Positions 35,428-45,243 are shown, counted from the first letter of the stretch. The stretch: DNA of 64,000 nt from G963665815 sp942492065 (GCA_942492065.1 CALODV010000008.1:310001-374000); one strand, 5' to 3'. Program-made: numbers and translations. Notes: a model not told the origin generated them from the letters alone.

Positions 35428-36434
35428 AAGTATGCCCAAATTGCTTCTCAGATCAAGAGATTAAAGTTTACATAGAGAATAACTCAAATGAGATCGGTCA
35501 GTGTTCAATATGTCAAAGTACTGCTGATACAAAAATTATTAGTATTGAAGAGTTAGATTTATTCTTTATTGAGTTTTTTAGTCTCTTTCTGAAAGTTGAA
35601 TATGGACGTCCAATAAATGAACTCATCTTATCCGATTGGACTTTATTCACAGATATAAAAGTGACGAATGCAATAATTAACTCAGTTTTAAATAGACATA
35701 GTCTAAGATTTAGCAATTCCAACGACAAAGTTACTTATATTGCTTCAGTTGAAATTCCTGTCGAACATTGGAAAGTATTTAAGCATGAAATCATGTGGAA
35801 TAAAAGGTATACTTCATCTTGGGATGAACTAATAGATCTTAAATGGGATTACTACTTCAGTTTTGCAATAGAACTAAACACAACCCAAACCTATTACAGG
35901 GCTAGAATACATGATTCTGTAGATCAAGAACAGTACAAAGAGAGTGAAATGGGAGCTCCCCCACCAGATTGTTCTAAAGAAGGTAGAGCAAATCCCATTG
36001 GTATTCCTTATTTGTATTTATGTGATAATATAGAGACAACATTACATGAAGTAAGAGCTATAACTGGGGATGTCGTCAGTATAGGAGAATTTAAAGTAAT
36101 CTCCTCAAATCCAATAAGAATTGTGGATTTTACTGAGGATGATAGCCTTTTCAGGAATGAAGATGGATTAAGGGATTATGTTTCAAGAGTTTTGTTAAAG
36201 AAACAGATTAGCAGGGATTTGTCTAAACCAATGCGTAGATATGATTCTGTTTTAGAATATGTCCCAACTCAATACATTTGTGAATTCGTAAAATATATTT
36301 CCAATGTAGATGGAGTTCAATTTGAGAGCTCATTAAATCCACCAGGGAAAAACATAGTATTATTTGATCAAAGTTTAGTAAAATGTATAGTAGTAACGGA
36401 GAAAAAAATATTTAAGCAAAAGCTAATATTCTGA
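35424..36434 (+). CDS. Zinc-ribbon HEPN/RES N-terminal plus RES-domain protein
   Basis: 336 residues. The N-terminal zinc ribbon uses C4xxC7 and C27xxC30, followed by a helical region like the HEPN/RES N-terminal domain. A RES domain occupies about 155-330: R160 in YYRARI, R188 in EGRANPIGIPYLYL, E209 in TTLHEVRA and S302-S303 in QFESSLNPPG. RES toxins of the Xre-RES type degrade NAD+. The key Arg, Glu and Ser are all present, so activity is plausible. As the last gene of the cassette it is the likely effector. Confidence 0.82.
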   Translation: MKVCPNCFSDQEIKVYIENNSNEIGQCSICQSTADTKIISIEELDLFFIEFFSLFLKVEYGRPINELILSDWTLFTDIKVTNAIINSVLNRHSLRFSNSNDKVTYIASVEIPVEHWKVFKHEIMWNKRYTSSWDELIDLKWDYYFSFAIELNTTQTYYRARIHDSVDQEQYKESEMGAPPPDCSKEGRANPIGIPYLYLCDNIETTLHEVRAITGDVVSIGEFKVISSNPIRIVDFTEDDSLFRNEDGLRDYVSRVLLKKQISRDLSKPMRRYDSVLEYVPTQYICEFVKYISNVDGVQFESSLNPPGKNIVLFDQSLVKCIVVTEKKIFKQKLIF

Positions 36435-36478
36435 TATGACACTATATATATACGTAAGTTCTAACAAATTAAGCGTTT

Positions 36479-36517
36479 AGCCATTCATTGCACTTTCATT
36501 GTTTTAGGAAGAACAAT
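36479..36517. repeat. Right 39-base direct repeat, spanning the 3' end of cdsA
   Basis: Partner of 33520-33558. It includes the last codons and stop of cdsA and lacks the left arm of the terminator found at the other copy. Confidence 0.75.
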
Positions 36518-37296
36518 GAAATGATATAATACAGAATCGGGGAAGCAAAAAGCAGGCTATCGAATCTGTCTAATATTCCGCCATGTCCGGGGATCAGATT
36601 AGAGCTGTCTTTTACATCTGCATCTCTTTTAATCAGGGATTCAAACAAGTCGCCAATCTGTCCAGCTACACCTGCTGAAAAACCTATGGAAAGATAAACG
36701 AACCAGTGGACTTCCGGTGCAAAGAAAAGCTTGTAAAGTACAGGTGTAAGGAATGACATGATGAATCCGAACACAAAACCTTCTACAGATTTCTTTGGGC
36801 TGACCTTCACAATTCCTCTGTGTCTTCCGAACAGCATTCCGCCAAGATATGCGAAAGTGTCTGTAGCCCAGATTGATAACAGGAACACAACCAGAATGAC
36901 TCTGCCATGCTGAAGCTCTCTAAGGTGATACATGAATGCCGGGCAGAATACGGTATATATGATTGCAAATAAAGTAGTACTGATTTCTACGATTGAACCC
37001 TTAATGTGATTCTTGAATATGTTCCTGACTGAGGATACTATGATCGTCAACAGAATGGGGATAAACCAGAATTTCTTATCTGCATACAGGTATAATAAAA
37101 GGTAGGGGATATTAAGAACTGCCAGGAATAATGGCAGCTCAATGTTGAATTTACTGAGAATTTTTCTCATTTCGTAAAATCCCACTATTGAGATTACGAA
37201 TATTGCAAATGAAAGTAAGTGTCCTCCCTGATAAAACAGGAATGTCAATAGAGGAGCAAAAATTGCTACTACCAGTGTTCTTTTAATAAAACTCAT
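36496..37296 (-). CDS. cdsA: Phosphatidate cytidylyltransferase
   Basis: Makes CDP-diacylglycerol for phospholipid synthesis in the inner membrane. 266 residues with about seven hydrophobic helices and the CdsA signature near the C-terminus: GQIGDLFESLIKRDADVKD, then IPGHGGILDRFDSL. Overlaps uppS by one base, a common pairing. Its last codons form the right direct repeat of the adjoining cassette, so insertion left the gene intact. Confidence 0.95.
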   Translation of the reverse strand: MSFIKRTLVVAIFAPLLTFLFYQGGHLLSFAIFVISIVGFYEMRKILSKFNIELPLFLAVLNIPYLLLYLYADKKFWFIPILLTIIVSSVRNIFKNHIKGSIVEISTTLFAIIYTVFCPAFMYHLRELQHGRVILVVFLLSIWATDTFAYLGGMLFGRHRGIVKVSPKKSVEGFVFGFIMSFLTPVLYKLFFAPEVHWFVYLSIGFSAGVAGQIGDLFESLIKRDADVKDSSNLIPGHGGILDRFDSLLFASPILYYIISLFFLKQ

Positions 37297-38018
37297 TATC
37301 TTGCTCCAAATCGTCTATGTCTGTTTTGAAAATCAAGGATAGCCTGATAGTATTCTTCTGTAGAGAAATCAGGCCATAAGGTTTTGGTAAACCAGAATTC
37401 CGAATAAGCTGATTGCCAGAGCAGGAAGTTAGAAATTCTCTGCTCACCGGATGTTCTGAGGATAAGATCAGGATCAGGGATGTCCGGTACATAAAGGTTC
37501 TGCTGGATAAGTTCTTCATTCAGGTCTTCAGGTCTTACACCGGGATTCGCTTTCATAGCCTTCTGAACAGCTTCTATAATCTCAAGTCTGCCACCGTAAT
37601 TAAATGCGATGTAAACATTAATCTTTTTGCAGTCCCTGGTCATATCGCACAGAGAGTTTACTTTATCCTGAAACGATTGTTTCATGTTGGCTGTCGAACC
37701 AATGAACCTGATTCTGACATCATTCTCAATCATCTGGTTTATATAGCTTTTCAATGCTGAAACAGCTAGTTTCAGCAGATATTGAACTTCGAACTTGGAT
37801 CTTCTCCAGTTTTCAGTTGAGAAAGTGTACAGAGTTACATGCTTTACACCAATGTCAGAAGATGCTTCAATGATGCGCTCAACAGTTTTTACACCTTGCT
37901 GATGTCCCTGTAATCTATTCTTTTTATTGAGTTTAGCCCATCTTCCGTTACCATCCATGATGATGCCAACGTGTTCTGGTACTTTATTCTTTGTTATTTC
38001 TGAAATTAAATTTTCCAT
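37296..38018 (-). CDS. uppS: Isoprenyl (undecaprenyl) diphosphate synthase
   Basis: 240 residues, cytoplasmic, making the C55 carrier lipid for peptidoglycan and surface glycans. HVGIIMDGNGRWA contains the catalytic Asp, RLQGHQQGVKTVERI follows, and the end carries DPDLILRTSGEQRISNFLLWQ with the substrate-binding Arg residues. Starts 2 bases after prfB. Certain family assignment. Confidence 0.97.
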   Translation of the reverse strand: MENLISEITKNKVPEHVGIIMDGNGRWAKLNKKNRLQGHQQGVKTVERIIEASSDIGVKHVTLYTFSTENWRRSKFEVQYLLKLAVSALKSYINQMIENDVRIRFIGSTANMKQSFQDKVNSLCDMTRDCKKINVYIAFNYGGRLEIIEAVQKAMKANPGVRPEDLNEELIQQNLYVPDIPDPDLILRTSGEQRISNFLLWQSAYSEFWFTKTLWPDFSTEEYYQAILDFQNRHRRFGAR

Positions 38019-38020
38019 AG

Positions 38021-39128
38021 TTAATGCTTTTTCCTGTTCCTCGCAGACATTTTTAGAAACTCTTGAATAAAACCATCCAGATTCCCATCCATTACACCAC
38101 TTGCATTGCCAACTTCAAAATTTGTTCTGTGATCCTTCACCATCTGATATGGGTGGAACACGTAAGATCTGATCTGGTTTCCCCAGCCTATATCCGTTTT
38201 TGCATTCTCTGTTTTCTGACGCTCTTTTTCTCTGATTTCCTCAAAGTGCTGATTTAATCTGGATTTGAGCATTTTTAAGGCTGTGGCTTTATTCTTCATC
38301 TGAGATCGCTCATTCTGGCATTGCACTACCATATTTGTAGGCAAGTGAGTTATTCGAACAGCGGAGTCTGTTGTATTCACGTGCTGACCACCGGCCCCGG
38401 AAGCCCTATAGGTGTCGATCTTCAAATCTTTAGGATTAATCTCAATATCTATATCATCATCTACTTCCGGATAACAGAAAACAGATGCGAAAGAGGTTTG
38501 TCTCTTTCCTTGAGCATTGAATGGAGAAATTCGAACCAGTCGATGCACACCACTCTCAGCTTTAAGGAGTCCGTAAGCAAATTCACCTTCCACTTCTACA
38601 GTAACGCTTTTAATACCGGCTTCGTCTCCCGGGAGATAATCTACAACTCTGAATGTAAATCCTTTCTGCTCTGCCCAGCGTTTGTACATACGGAAAAGCA
38701 TTTCTGCCCAGTCCTGAGACTCTGTTCCACCTGCTCCCGGATGGAGAGTGAGAATAGCGTTGTTAAGGTCGTATTTTCCGCTGAGGAGAAAAGCTGTTTC
38801 CTTTTCATCAATCTGCATGTTCATATCTTCAATCTCAGATACTGCTTCATTGAATAAATCTTGTGAAAATTCCTCATCTAGCAATAGCAGATAGGTTGTC
38901 AAATCCTCTTTCATCGTGTTAAGCTGATCGTCCTGCTCTATCTGCAGTCTTAAAGCACCCAGTTTTTTTGTAATCTGTTGTGCTTTTGCCTGGTCATTCC
39001 AGAAATCAGGTTGAAGCGATAGTTTTTCGAGTTCTTCGAATTCTCCTTTTATCTTTTCAAGGTCAAAGATACCCCCGTATCTCAGATATCTGGTTTATTG
39101 TACTTTCTGCAAGTCTTTGAAAATCATT
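38021..39128 (-). CDS. prfB: Peptide chain release factor 2, with programmed +1 frameshift
   Basis: Recognises UGA/UAA stops. Reading begins at ATG 39128, runs 21 codons to an in-frame TGA (39065-39063), and continues after a +1 slip at CTT-TGA-C, giving 368 residues, the normal RF2 length. The site CGGGGGTATCTTTGAC is the classical one, with the internal GGGGGT ribosome-binding stimulator. Downstream, RISPFNAQGKR holds the SPF anticodon-mimic motif, and GAGGQHVN is the hydrolysis motif. It starts 18 bases after dgt. Confidence 0.96.
39062..39077 (-). promoter_or_regulatory. prfB programmed frameshift site
   Basis: CGGGGGTATCTTTGAC: Shine-Dalgarno-like GGGGG, three bases, CTT slippery codon, then TGA with C as poor termination context. 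Autoregulates RF2 by its own level, as in E. coli. Confidence 0.93.
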
Positions 39129-39146
39129 TAATTCCATGTGTCACCT

Positions 39147-40307
39147 TTATAAGAATCTTCCCGGCAATATGAACTGTTTCAGCTCCTCATTGAAGTATCT
39201 GTCTGTCATAGTAGCAATAAAGTCACGTACTTTTTCAGCCGGAAGATAATCGTTCAGATACTTCTCGCATTTGTGATTAAGGAAATGCTTGTATATTTTA
39301 GAATCATGATTACCCGATTCAATATCATTAAGATATTTTTCGAACATGATGTCCATACCTCTGTAAATTCGCTCATTAGCAGATTTTACGTGAGGAGCTG
39401 TATATATCATTTTGTAGTTGAATGTTTTAAGCTTTTTGAGCATGAATGAAGTGTCTTCATCAAAAGCAATGTAAGGTTTCTCATAGCTTTCAGTGATAAC
39501 ACTTTTTACAAGTGTATTGATGATCTGACCATTTCTGCTGCCGAGATAATCTCTGCAGTCCCGTGGTATATCCTCAATATTCATTATGTTGTAACGTACA
39601 GCATCTTCAATGTCCTGTCCGATGTAAGCAATAGTATCGGAAATTCTTACGACACATCCTTCCATAGTTGCCGGCATCCATAAATGGTTTTTTGCCTGTT
39701 TCTTCTGGCTTATGTAGTACTGAATTCCTTCCTCTGTTTTATCCCACTCAGGCTCAAGTCTGGTGTTATGTACTTCACCGTCATGAGATATAATACCGTC
39801 CCTTACCTGAAAAGTAAGATTTAGACCATGTCCTTTCTTGGATATGTTATCTACAATATGCAGACTTTCTATGTTATGATGGAATGACCCGATATTATGT
39901 TTACGGCAATTTCTACTTAAAGCAACCTCACCGTCATGTCCAAATGGTGTGTGACCAAGGTCGTGTCCCAGACTGATTGCTTCAATCAGTTCAAGGTTCA
40001 GACCAAGAACTTTACCAATAGTTCTGGATATTTGCGAAACATAAGTAGTATGCAGAGATCTGTTTGTCATTTCTTCATCAAACAGATTTGTGAAGGAAAA
40101 AACCTGTGTTTTCCCCTGATACCGTCGATAAGCACCACTATACAGGATTCTGTCTCTGTCCAGAGCAAACGGTGTTCTGAAGTGTGTTTTATCTTCCTTT
40201 CTGGTTCTATATGCTTTTGAGTCAGTACAGGCATACTCACTAAGGTTTTGATGTGTTTTATTCTTAAGATCTTCTTTGATCTTCTTTAGCATTTTTTCAT
40301 TTATCAT
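39147..40307 (-). CDS. dgt: dGTP triphosphohydrolase-like HD protein
   Basis: 386 residues. Cleaves dNTPs to the nucleoside and triphosphate. The HD metal site is shown by SLGHDLGHTPFGHDGEVAL, with upstream RNRSLHTTYVSQ-type (TNRSLHTTYVSQISRTIG) and downstream RISDTIAYIGQDIEDA. The N-terminal YACTDSKAYRTRKED and RDRILYSGAYRRYQGKTQVF are typical of the family. Between trmB (14-base gap) and prfB in the same minus-strand run. Confidence 0.93.
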   Translation of the reverse strand: MINEKMLKKIKEDLKNKTHQNLSEYACTDSKAYRTRKEDKTHFRTPFALDRDRILYSGAYRRYQGKTQVFSFTNLFDEEMTNRSLHTTYVSQISRTIGKVLGLNLELIEAISLGHDLGHTPFGHDGEVALSRNCRKHNIGSFHHNIESLHIVDNISKKGHGLNLTFQVRDGIISHDGEVHNTRLEPEWDKTEEGIQYYISQKKQAKNHLWMPATMEGCVVRISDTIAYIGQDIEDAVRYNIMNIEDIPRDCRDYLGSRNGQIINTLVKSVITESYEKPYIAFDEDTSFMLKKLKTFNYKMIYTAPHVKSANERIYRGMDIMFEKYLNDIESGNHDSKIYKHFLNHKCEKYLNDYLPAEKVRDFIATMTDRYFNEELKQFILPGRFL

Positions 40308-40321
40308 TTTGTCCGTCCTGA

Positions 40322-40930
40322 TTACAAGACTTTCTTAAACCACATAAAAATTGGAGGAAAGCCTTCTTTTTCTTTAACTTTCTCAAAGAAAGTGATTACT
40401 CTGTCTTCCGGTAGTTCCTCTTTATGACATTCAAAATCTTTATGGCGTGAAAACTCTTTCATTATCCATTCGGAGTATCCGGTGTGGTCTGTAGAAATCT
40501 GTACGATTCCGTCTTTTTGCAGCAGGCTGGAAAGGGCATCCAGAAAGTTCTGCTGGATAAGTCTATTCTTATGGTGCCTGCGTTTAGGCCAAGGGTCCGG
40601 GTGGATAATGTAAATTCTTTCGAATATATTTGCTGGTATAAAGTTTGTTATTGATTTGTCAACATATTCACTTACAATTCTTACATTATTGTTATCTATA
40701 TGGTTAATTTTCTTCATTATACTGTTAACCCTTCGCCATCTTGGTTCGATCCCGAGAAAGTTAACGGCAGGATGTTTCAGGGATTTTTCCACAAGGAAAT
40801 CCCCATGACCGCAACCGATCTCCATATGGAGAGGTTTGTCGTTACCAAATACTTTTTTAAAATCGATAATCTTGTTTTCTTGAAACTCGACCACGAAGTG
40901 TTCTTTTTTTTCTTCTACTGTCCAATTCAT
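40322..40930 (-). CDS. trmB: tRNA (guanine-N7)-methyltransferase
   Basis: 202 residues; methylates G46 in the variable loop of tRNAs using SAM. MEIGCGHGDFLVEKS is the SAM-binding motif and HPDPWPKRRHHKNRL is diagnostic of TrmB. The ATG at 40930 is preferred to an upstream TTG. No ribosome site is visible, and TTGACA at 40965-40960 suggests a promoter very close to the start. Confidence 0.95.
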   Translation of the reverse strand: MNWTVEEKKEHFVVEFQENKIIDFKKVFGNDKPLHMEIGCGHGDFLVEKSLKHPAVNFLGIEPRWRRVNSIMKKINHIDNNNVRIVSEYVDKSITNFIPANIFERIYIIHPDPWPKRRHHKNRLIQQNFLDALSSLLQKDGIVQISTDHTGYSEWIMKEFSRHKDFECHKEELPEDRVITFFEKVKEKEGFPPIFMWFKKVL

Positions 40931-41046
40931 AATGAACAAATCTAAATAGCAGGGAAAGTTGTCAATATAAAGTCTTTACAATAGCGTTACAGTTTGTACT
41001 CAGAGTGGATGAATATGATCGTTTTTAAGTACCGGGGGAGTAATTT

Positions 41047-41832
41047 CTACAGTCCGTACATTCTCATGAACAGACCGGTCATACCATTAGTAATTGAGAA
41101 TTCTATGATAAAATACACAAAGGATGCTACAGCGAGAAATGGACCGAATGGTATAAAAGATGATCTTTTAATTTTCATTGCAAGGATGTATATAAGTGCA
41201 ATCACCGCGGAAATGAACAAAATATAGAATACTCCGGGGCTTCCGAAGAAAGCTCCTATAGCTGTCAGATATTTCACATCTCCACCGCCAAGACCTTCCA
41301 TCTTTTTTATTTTGGAATAAATAAAGCCTATTCCGAAGAAAAGTGTAAATGCTATTCCTGCTCCCATGAGAGATGATTTCCATGTAATGTCTGACATTGG
41401 AAGAAAAGCCAGGATGATACCGATGACTATAAGAGGTATATCTATTGAATCCGGTATAATCATATGGAAGAAATCTATGAAAATGACAATAATAGCTGTT
41501 GAGAAAAAAAGCAGGTATTTGAAGTAAGTAAGGTTGAATCTGTTACCCAGAAAAGCAAATAAGAATACAAACAAAGCTCCAGTGAGGATTTCCACAAACA
41601 GATAGTGCCAGTGTATTTTTGTACCGCAATCACGACATTTACCTTTCAGAAAAATATAGCTGAAAACAGGGATGTTGTTGTAAGGTGTAATCTTTTTTTT
41701 GCAGACAGGGCAATGAGAGGACGGGAATACTATCGATTCATTTTTAGGAATGCGGCAGATACATACATTAAAAAAACTGCCAAAGCAGCTTCCAATGAAA
41801 AATAAAAAGAGATAAATGACTAATAATTCCAA
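41047..41832 (-). CDS. pilD: Prepilin peptidase (type IV leader peptidase, A24)
   Basis: 261 residues, polytopic inner-membrane aspartic protease that trims and N-methylates prepilins or type II pseudopilins. The N-terminal zinc motif has CPVC and CRDC pairs (about 41-44 and 64-67). The catalytic Asp residues lie in IDFFHMIIPDSID and GLGGGDVKYL. No pilin genes are adjacent. It starts three bases after the small secreted protein gene, whose stop it follows. Confidence 0.94.
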   Translation of the reverse strand: MELLVIYLFLFFIGSCFGSFFNVCICRIPKNESIVFPSSHCPVCKKKITPYNNIPVFSYIFLKGKCRDCGTKIHWHYLFVEILTGALFVFLFAFLGNRFNLTYFKYLLFFSTAIIVIFIDFFHMIIPDSIDIPLIVIGIILAFLPMSDITWKSSLMGAGIAFTLFFGIGFIYSKIKKMEGLGGGDVKYLTAIGAFFGSPGVFYILFISAVIALIYILAMKIKRSSFIPFGPFLAVASFVYFIIEFSITNGMTGLFMRMYGL

Positions 41833-41835
41833 ATT

Positions 41836-42279
41836 CTACCTGTAAAATAAATTATTTCTGTAGCTGTAAGGGTTGTAATGCCTGTACTCAAATTTGATTG
41901 TGGAGTTTTCTGTTGGCTTGTATATAAGTTGAAACTCCGGAAATACTTTTGTACTGTTATCATCATTTGAGTCAAAATCAAACCCCTTTTTAAGATAGCC
42001 AGTACCGAAATTTGAGAAGTGCAGGTTCATGTTTAGCTTCAGATTAGAGCGAAGATTATATTCTATATGATTAGTATATGTTGTGTTGTAAGTTGAAAAA
42101 GAACTGGAACTATAGCTTGAAGAAAAGGACATACTGTGGCTCATTTTCATGTTGTTGGGATTAATTATTCCTGAATCGAATAATGATGGAAATTTGTAAT
42201 GAGGATTAATGCCGGGAATCTGTGCAAAACAGGCTAATGCGATAATTGCGAGGATCAAGGTAAAAGCTGATTTCTTCAT
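41836..42279 (-). CDS. Hypothetical secreted Ser/Tyr/Asn-rich protein
   Basis: 147 residues with a signal peptide (about 1-19, ending CFAQ). The mature part is rich in Ser, Tyr and Asn with alternating beta-strand pattern (NLKLNMNLHFSNFG, TIKFEYRHYNPY) and ends in an aromatic FYR, features of outer-membrane or surface beta proteins. Not recognised. First gene of the minus-strand run and three bases before pilD, so a link to surface appendages is possible but unproven. Confidence 0.7.
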   Translation of the reverse strand: MKKSAFTLILAIIALACFAQIPGINPHYKFPSLFDSGIINPNNMKMSHSMSFSSSYSSSSFSTYNTTYTNHIEYNLRSNLKLNMNLHFSNFGTGYLKKGFDFDSNDDNSTKVFPEFQLIYKPTENSTIKFEYRHYNPYSYRNNLFYR

Positions 42280-42564
42280 TATAAACTCCTATTAATTTTG
42301 TTCTACAATATTAATAACGGCAAATAGTGTCAATGATTACTTAAAAAATAAATTTATCCAATAAAATTATGTTCACATAAATCATTTGAGAAATTATTTG
42401 ACGTATATTTAACTCAAAAATTATTGTAATGATTGTAAAAAAACAAGTATTTCTGTTATGAAAACAGGGATTATTCGTTATACTTTATATATACTGCTAC
42501 ATAATGTATATATTTGATATTGTAAAAAATGGTTACAGATAAATAAAAAATCGGAGGTCTTTCG

Positions 42565-45162
42565 ATGAAGAAAGGTATTCTTGTTGCAGTCATCCTGATG
42601 TTGATGGCTTTCCTTATGGCAGAAGACATAATTTATAGAACTCTGCCTAACGGTATGAAAGTTGCCGTGAAGAAGAACGACAGTAATAATTCTGTTGGTC
42701 TTTATTGTTTTGTAAAAACAGGCTCAGTTAATGAAGGTGAATACCTCAGTGCAGGTATATCTCATTACCTTGAGCATATAGTTTCCGGTGGAAGTACAGA
42801 TTTCCATACTGAAGCTGAATTTGGAGAAATGGGTCGAGAAATGGGAGCTATTGTTAATGCTTTCACAACTTACGACATGACAGCTTTTCATATTACTGTA
42901 GACAAAATGTATGCAGACAAAGCTCTTGGAATGCTTGCTGAGCAAATGCAGTACAATCGTTGTGATTCTACTGAATGTGCAAGGGAGAAAAAAGTAATCC
43001 TTAAAGAGATTGTTATGCGTTCTTCACCTGCACAATCTCAAGCTTTTCAGGCTTACAGAGAATTTCTTTATCCAAACTCAAATGACAGATTTCCTGTAAT
43101 TGGTTATGTTGAAACTTACAACAGAATAACCAGAGACGGACTCTATGACTATTACAAAAAACGTTATGCTCCCAATAACATGGTTTTTGTATGTGTAGGA
43201 AATATTGATCCTGAAGAAATGTACGGAAAGATTGAAGCAGCATTCGAGCAATTCCCAAGAAGAGTGATGGATCCTGTATATCTTCCAGCTGAATCACCTA
43301 TAAGCGGTAGTCATGAAAGAGCTCAGGAATTTGGAATTAAATCACCTATGGTTTTCATGTCATCAATACTTTCACCTGCTGATTATGTAGATGAAGTTGC
43401 ACTTGATGCCGGTATGACAGCACTATTCAACAAAAGAAAAGCCCCAATTCGTTACAAACTTGTGGAAGAATTAAAGCTGGTTAACTATGTATATGGCTAT
43501 ACTGATATCAATCCTGCTTCACCACACAGTACACTAAATATTGGTTTCGAAGCCAAAAATCCTGAAGATGTTAAAAAGATCGTAAGAATCATTGATGAAG
43601 AAATTGCCAAGTATGTTGAAAAAGGTTTTAAACAAAGCCAGATTGACAATATGATTCAAAGATACACTGCTTACAATGAACTTTCTACTCCGGACGTGGA
43701 TTCTGAATGTACTTCTATTGGTAGATCAATTGTAAGAAATGATGTTCCTGATACTTATGATACATTTATGGCTCAGTTGAGAAAACTTACTCCTGAAGAT
43801 ATCAAAGCTGCCTTTACAAGACATATCCTTCCTCAAAACAGAAAGATATTCTATGCAATGCCCAAAGGTACAAAAAGCATCCTTGAATCTGCAGAAAAGA
43901 AAGAAGTTGTTAAAACTGACATAGAAAAAATTGATGTTAAGAAAAACATTACACTAATTCATAAGAAAAATACAGAAAAACCATTAGTATATGGAGAAAT
44001 TTTCCTTCCAATCAACTCTAACTTTGGTGATAAAGACCATGTTGGTGAAATTGATTTTATGGTAAGTCTGTTACTTTCCGGATCTAAAAAATATGATTCA
44101 ATGGATCTTACTGAATTCATGGAAGATCATGTTGCTTCATTATCCATTAACGCCGGTTTCCTCGGAACATTTATTGAATTCAAATGTCTTGAGTCAGATT
44201 TCGAAGAAGTTCAAAAAATACTGATTGATGCATTGAACAATCCTAAATTCCCTGAAAAAGAAATCCAGCTTGCGAAAGATGGTAGACGTGCTGCTCTTCT
44301 CAGAAACCAGGCAAAAGCTGAAACTTTCCATGATGAATTCAGAAGCAGTGTTCTTTATCCTGACTCACCTCATGGAGTAACAGGTGAAGAAAAATTCGAA
44401 ATAATCGATGCTTTGACAAGAGATGATCTTTTTAAACTTCATGAAAAATATATCAAAGCTGACAGAATGGTAATGTCTATCTTTGGTGATATTGAAAAAG
44501 ATGAAGCAGAAGATATTGCTAAGAATCTTTATAAAGAAATCCCACACGGAAAAATCGAAGATAAATTATATACAATTACAATTCCGGACCTTAACGGACT
44601 GTATGAAAATGAATATGAGTTTGAACAAGTAAACGTTAACATTAACTGTAAAGCTCCTAATAAACATGATGATGACTTTTATGCATTCCAGGTTATCGAA
44701 ACTATTCTTAATGGTTCAAGAGGTAGACTCCATGTTGAAACCAGAGGTGTTAGAGACCTTGCTTATTTTGCTTATGCAGGTTACTCATTTATGTTTGATG
44801 AAGGTTGGTTAAGACTCACTTCACAAACATCTTACGATAAGAAAGATGAACTGATTAAAGTAATGAAAGACCAACTCACAAAGCTTAAAACAGAAAAAGT
44901 ATCTCAAGAAGAACTTAAAGCTGCTGTAGAAGAAAAAGAGAAGATGCTCAATGCAATGCTTACAGATAAAAGCATGGCTAATATCTCCGTTTCTTACGAA
45001 GCTTTCGGAATGGGATATGACTTCCTTCACAAAAACATCCAGGAACTGAAAAAAGTAACACCTGAAGACATTCAACGCGTTGCTAAAAAATACTTCAATA
45101 ACCTTGCAGTATTCTCTTCTTTCCCAGATGAAGATACACGTGAAGATATAATGGTTAAATAA
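42565..45162 (+). CDS. M16-family zinc metalloprotease
   Basis: 865 residues: two M16 halves, each with peptidase-like folds. A signal peptide (about 1-19) suggests a periplasmic location. The inverted zinc motif HYLEH (in GISHYLEHIVSGG, near 68) supplies the zinc His pair and catalytic Glu, and E in the later ECAREKKVILKEIV helix is the third ligand. The second half (from about 470) lacks the motif, as usual. GGAGG ribosome site. Degrades peptides or signal sequences. Followed by a strong terminator. Confidence 0.92.
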   Translation: MKKGILVAVILMLMAFLMAEDIIYRTLPNGMKVAVKKNDSNNSVGLYCFVKTGSVNEGEYLSAGISHYLEHIVSGGSTDFHTEAEFGEMGREMGAIVNAFTTYDMTAFHITVDKMYADKALGMLAEQMQYNRCDSTECAREKKVILKEIVMRSSPAQSQAFQAYREFLYPNSNDRFPVIGYVETYNRITRDGLYDYYKKRYAPNNMVFVCVGNIDPEEMYGKIEAAFEQFPRRVMDPVYLPAESPISGSHERAQEFGIKSPMVFMSSILSPADYVDEVALDAGMTALFNKRKAPIRYKLVEELKLVNYVYGYTDINPASPHSTLNIGFEAKNPEDVKKIVRIIDEEIAKYVEKGFKQSQIDNMIQRYTAYNELSTPDVDSECTSIGRSIVRNDVPDTYDTFMAQLRKLTPEDIKAAFTRHILPQNRKIFYAMPKGTKSILESAEKKEVVKTDIEKIDVKKNITLIHKKNTEKPLVYGEIFLPINSNFGDKDHVGEIDFMVSLLLSGSKKYDSMDLTEFMEDHVASLSINAGFLGTFIEFKCLESDFEEVQKILIDALNNPKFPEKEIQLAKDGRRAALLRNQAKAETFHDEFRSSVLYPDSPHGVTGEEKFEIIDALTRDDLFKLHEKYIKADRMVMSIFGDIEKDEAEDIAKNLYKEIPHGKIEDKLYTITIPDLNGLYENEYEFEQVNVNINCKAPNKHDDDFYAFQVIETILNGSRGRLHVETRGVRDLAYFAYAGYSFMFDEGWLRLTSQTSYDKKDELIKVMKDQLTKLKTEKVSQEELKAAVEEKEKMLNAMLTDKSMANISVSYEAFGMGYDFLHKNIQELKKVTPEDIQRVAKKYFNNLAVFSSFPDEDTREDIMVK

Positions 45163-45186
45163 CAATCGTTAGATAGTATATAGAAA

Positions 45187-45217
45187 CAGGCTGTCAGTTT
45201 TGACAGCCTGTTTTTTT
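45187..45217 (+). terminator. Rho-independent terminator
   Basis: CAGGCTGTCA-GTTT-TGACAGCCTG followed by seven T. Confidence 0.9.
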
Positions 45218-45243
45218 GTTTTATTGTCCAATTGGCTATAACC

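Noticed and set aside
33635..36434. Flagellar genes continuing after flgH
   Set aside because: The three genes show no flagellar motifs and lie between direct repeats; they are a separate insertion.
40740..40752. GGTTCGATCCC, resembling a tRNA T-loop
   Set aside because: Lies in the trmB coding frame and no other tRNA elements surround it.
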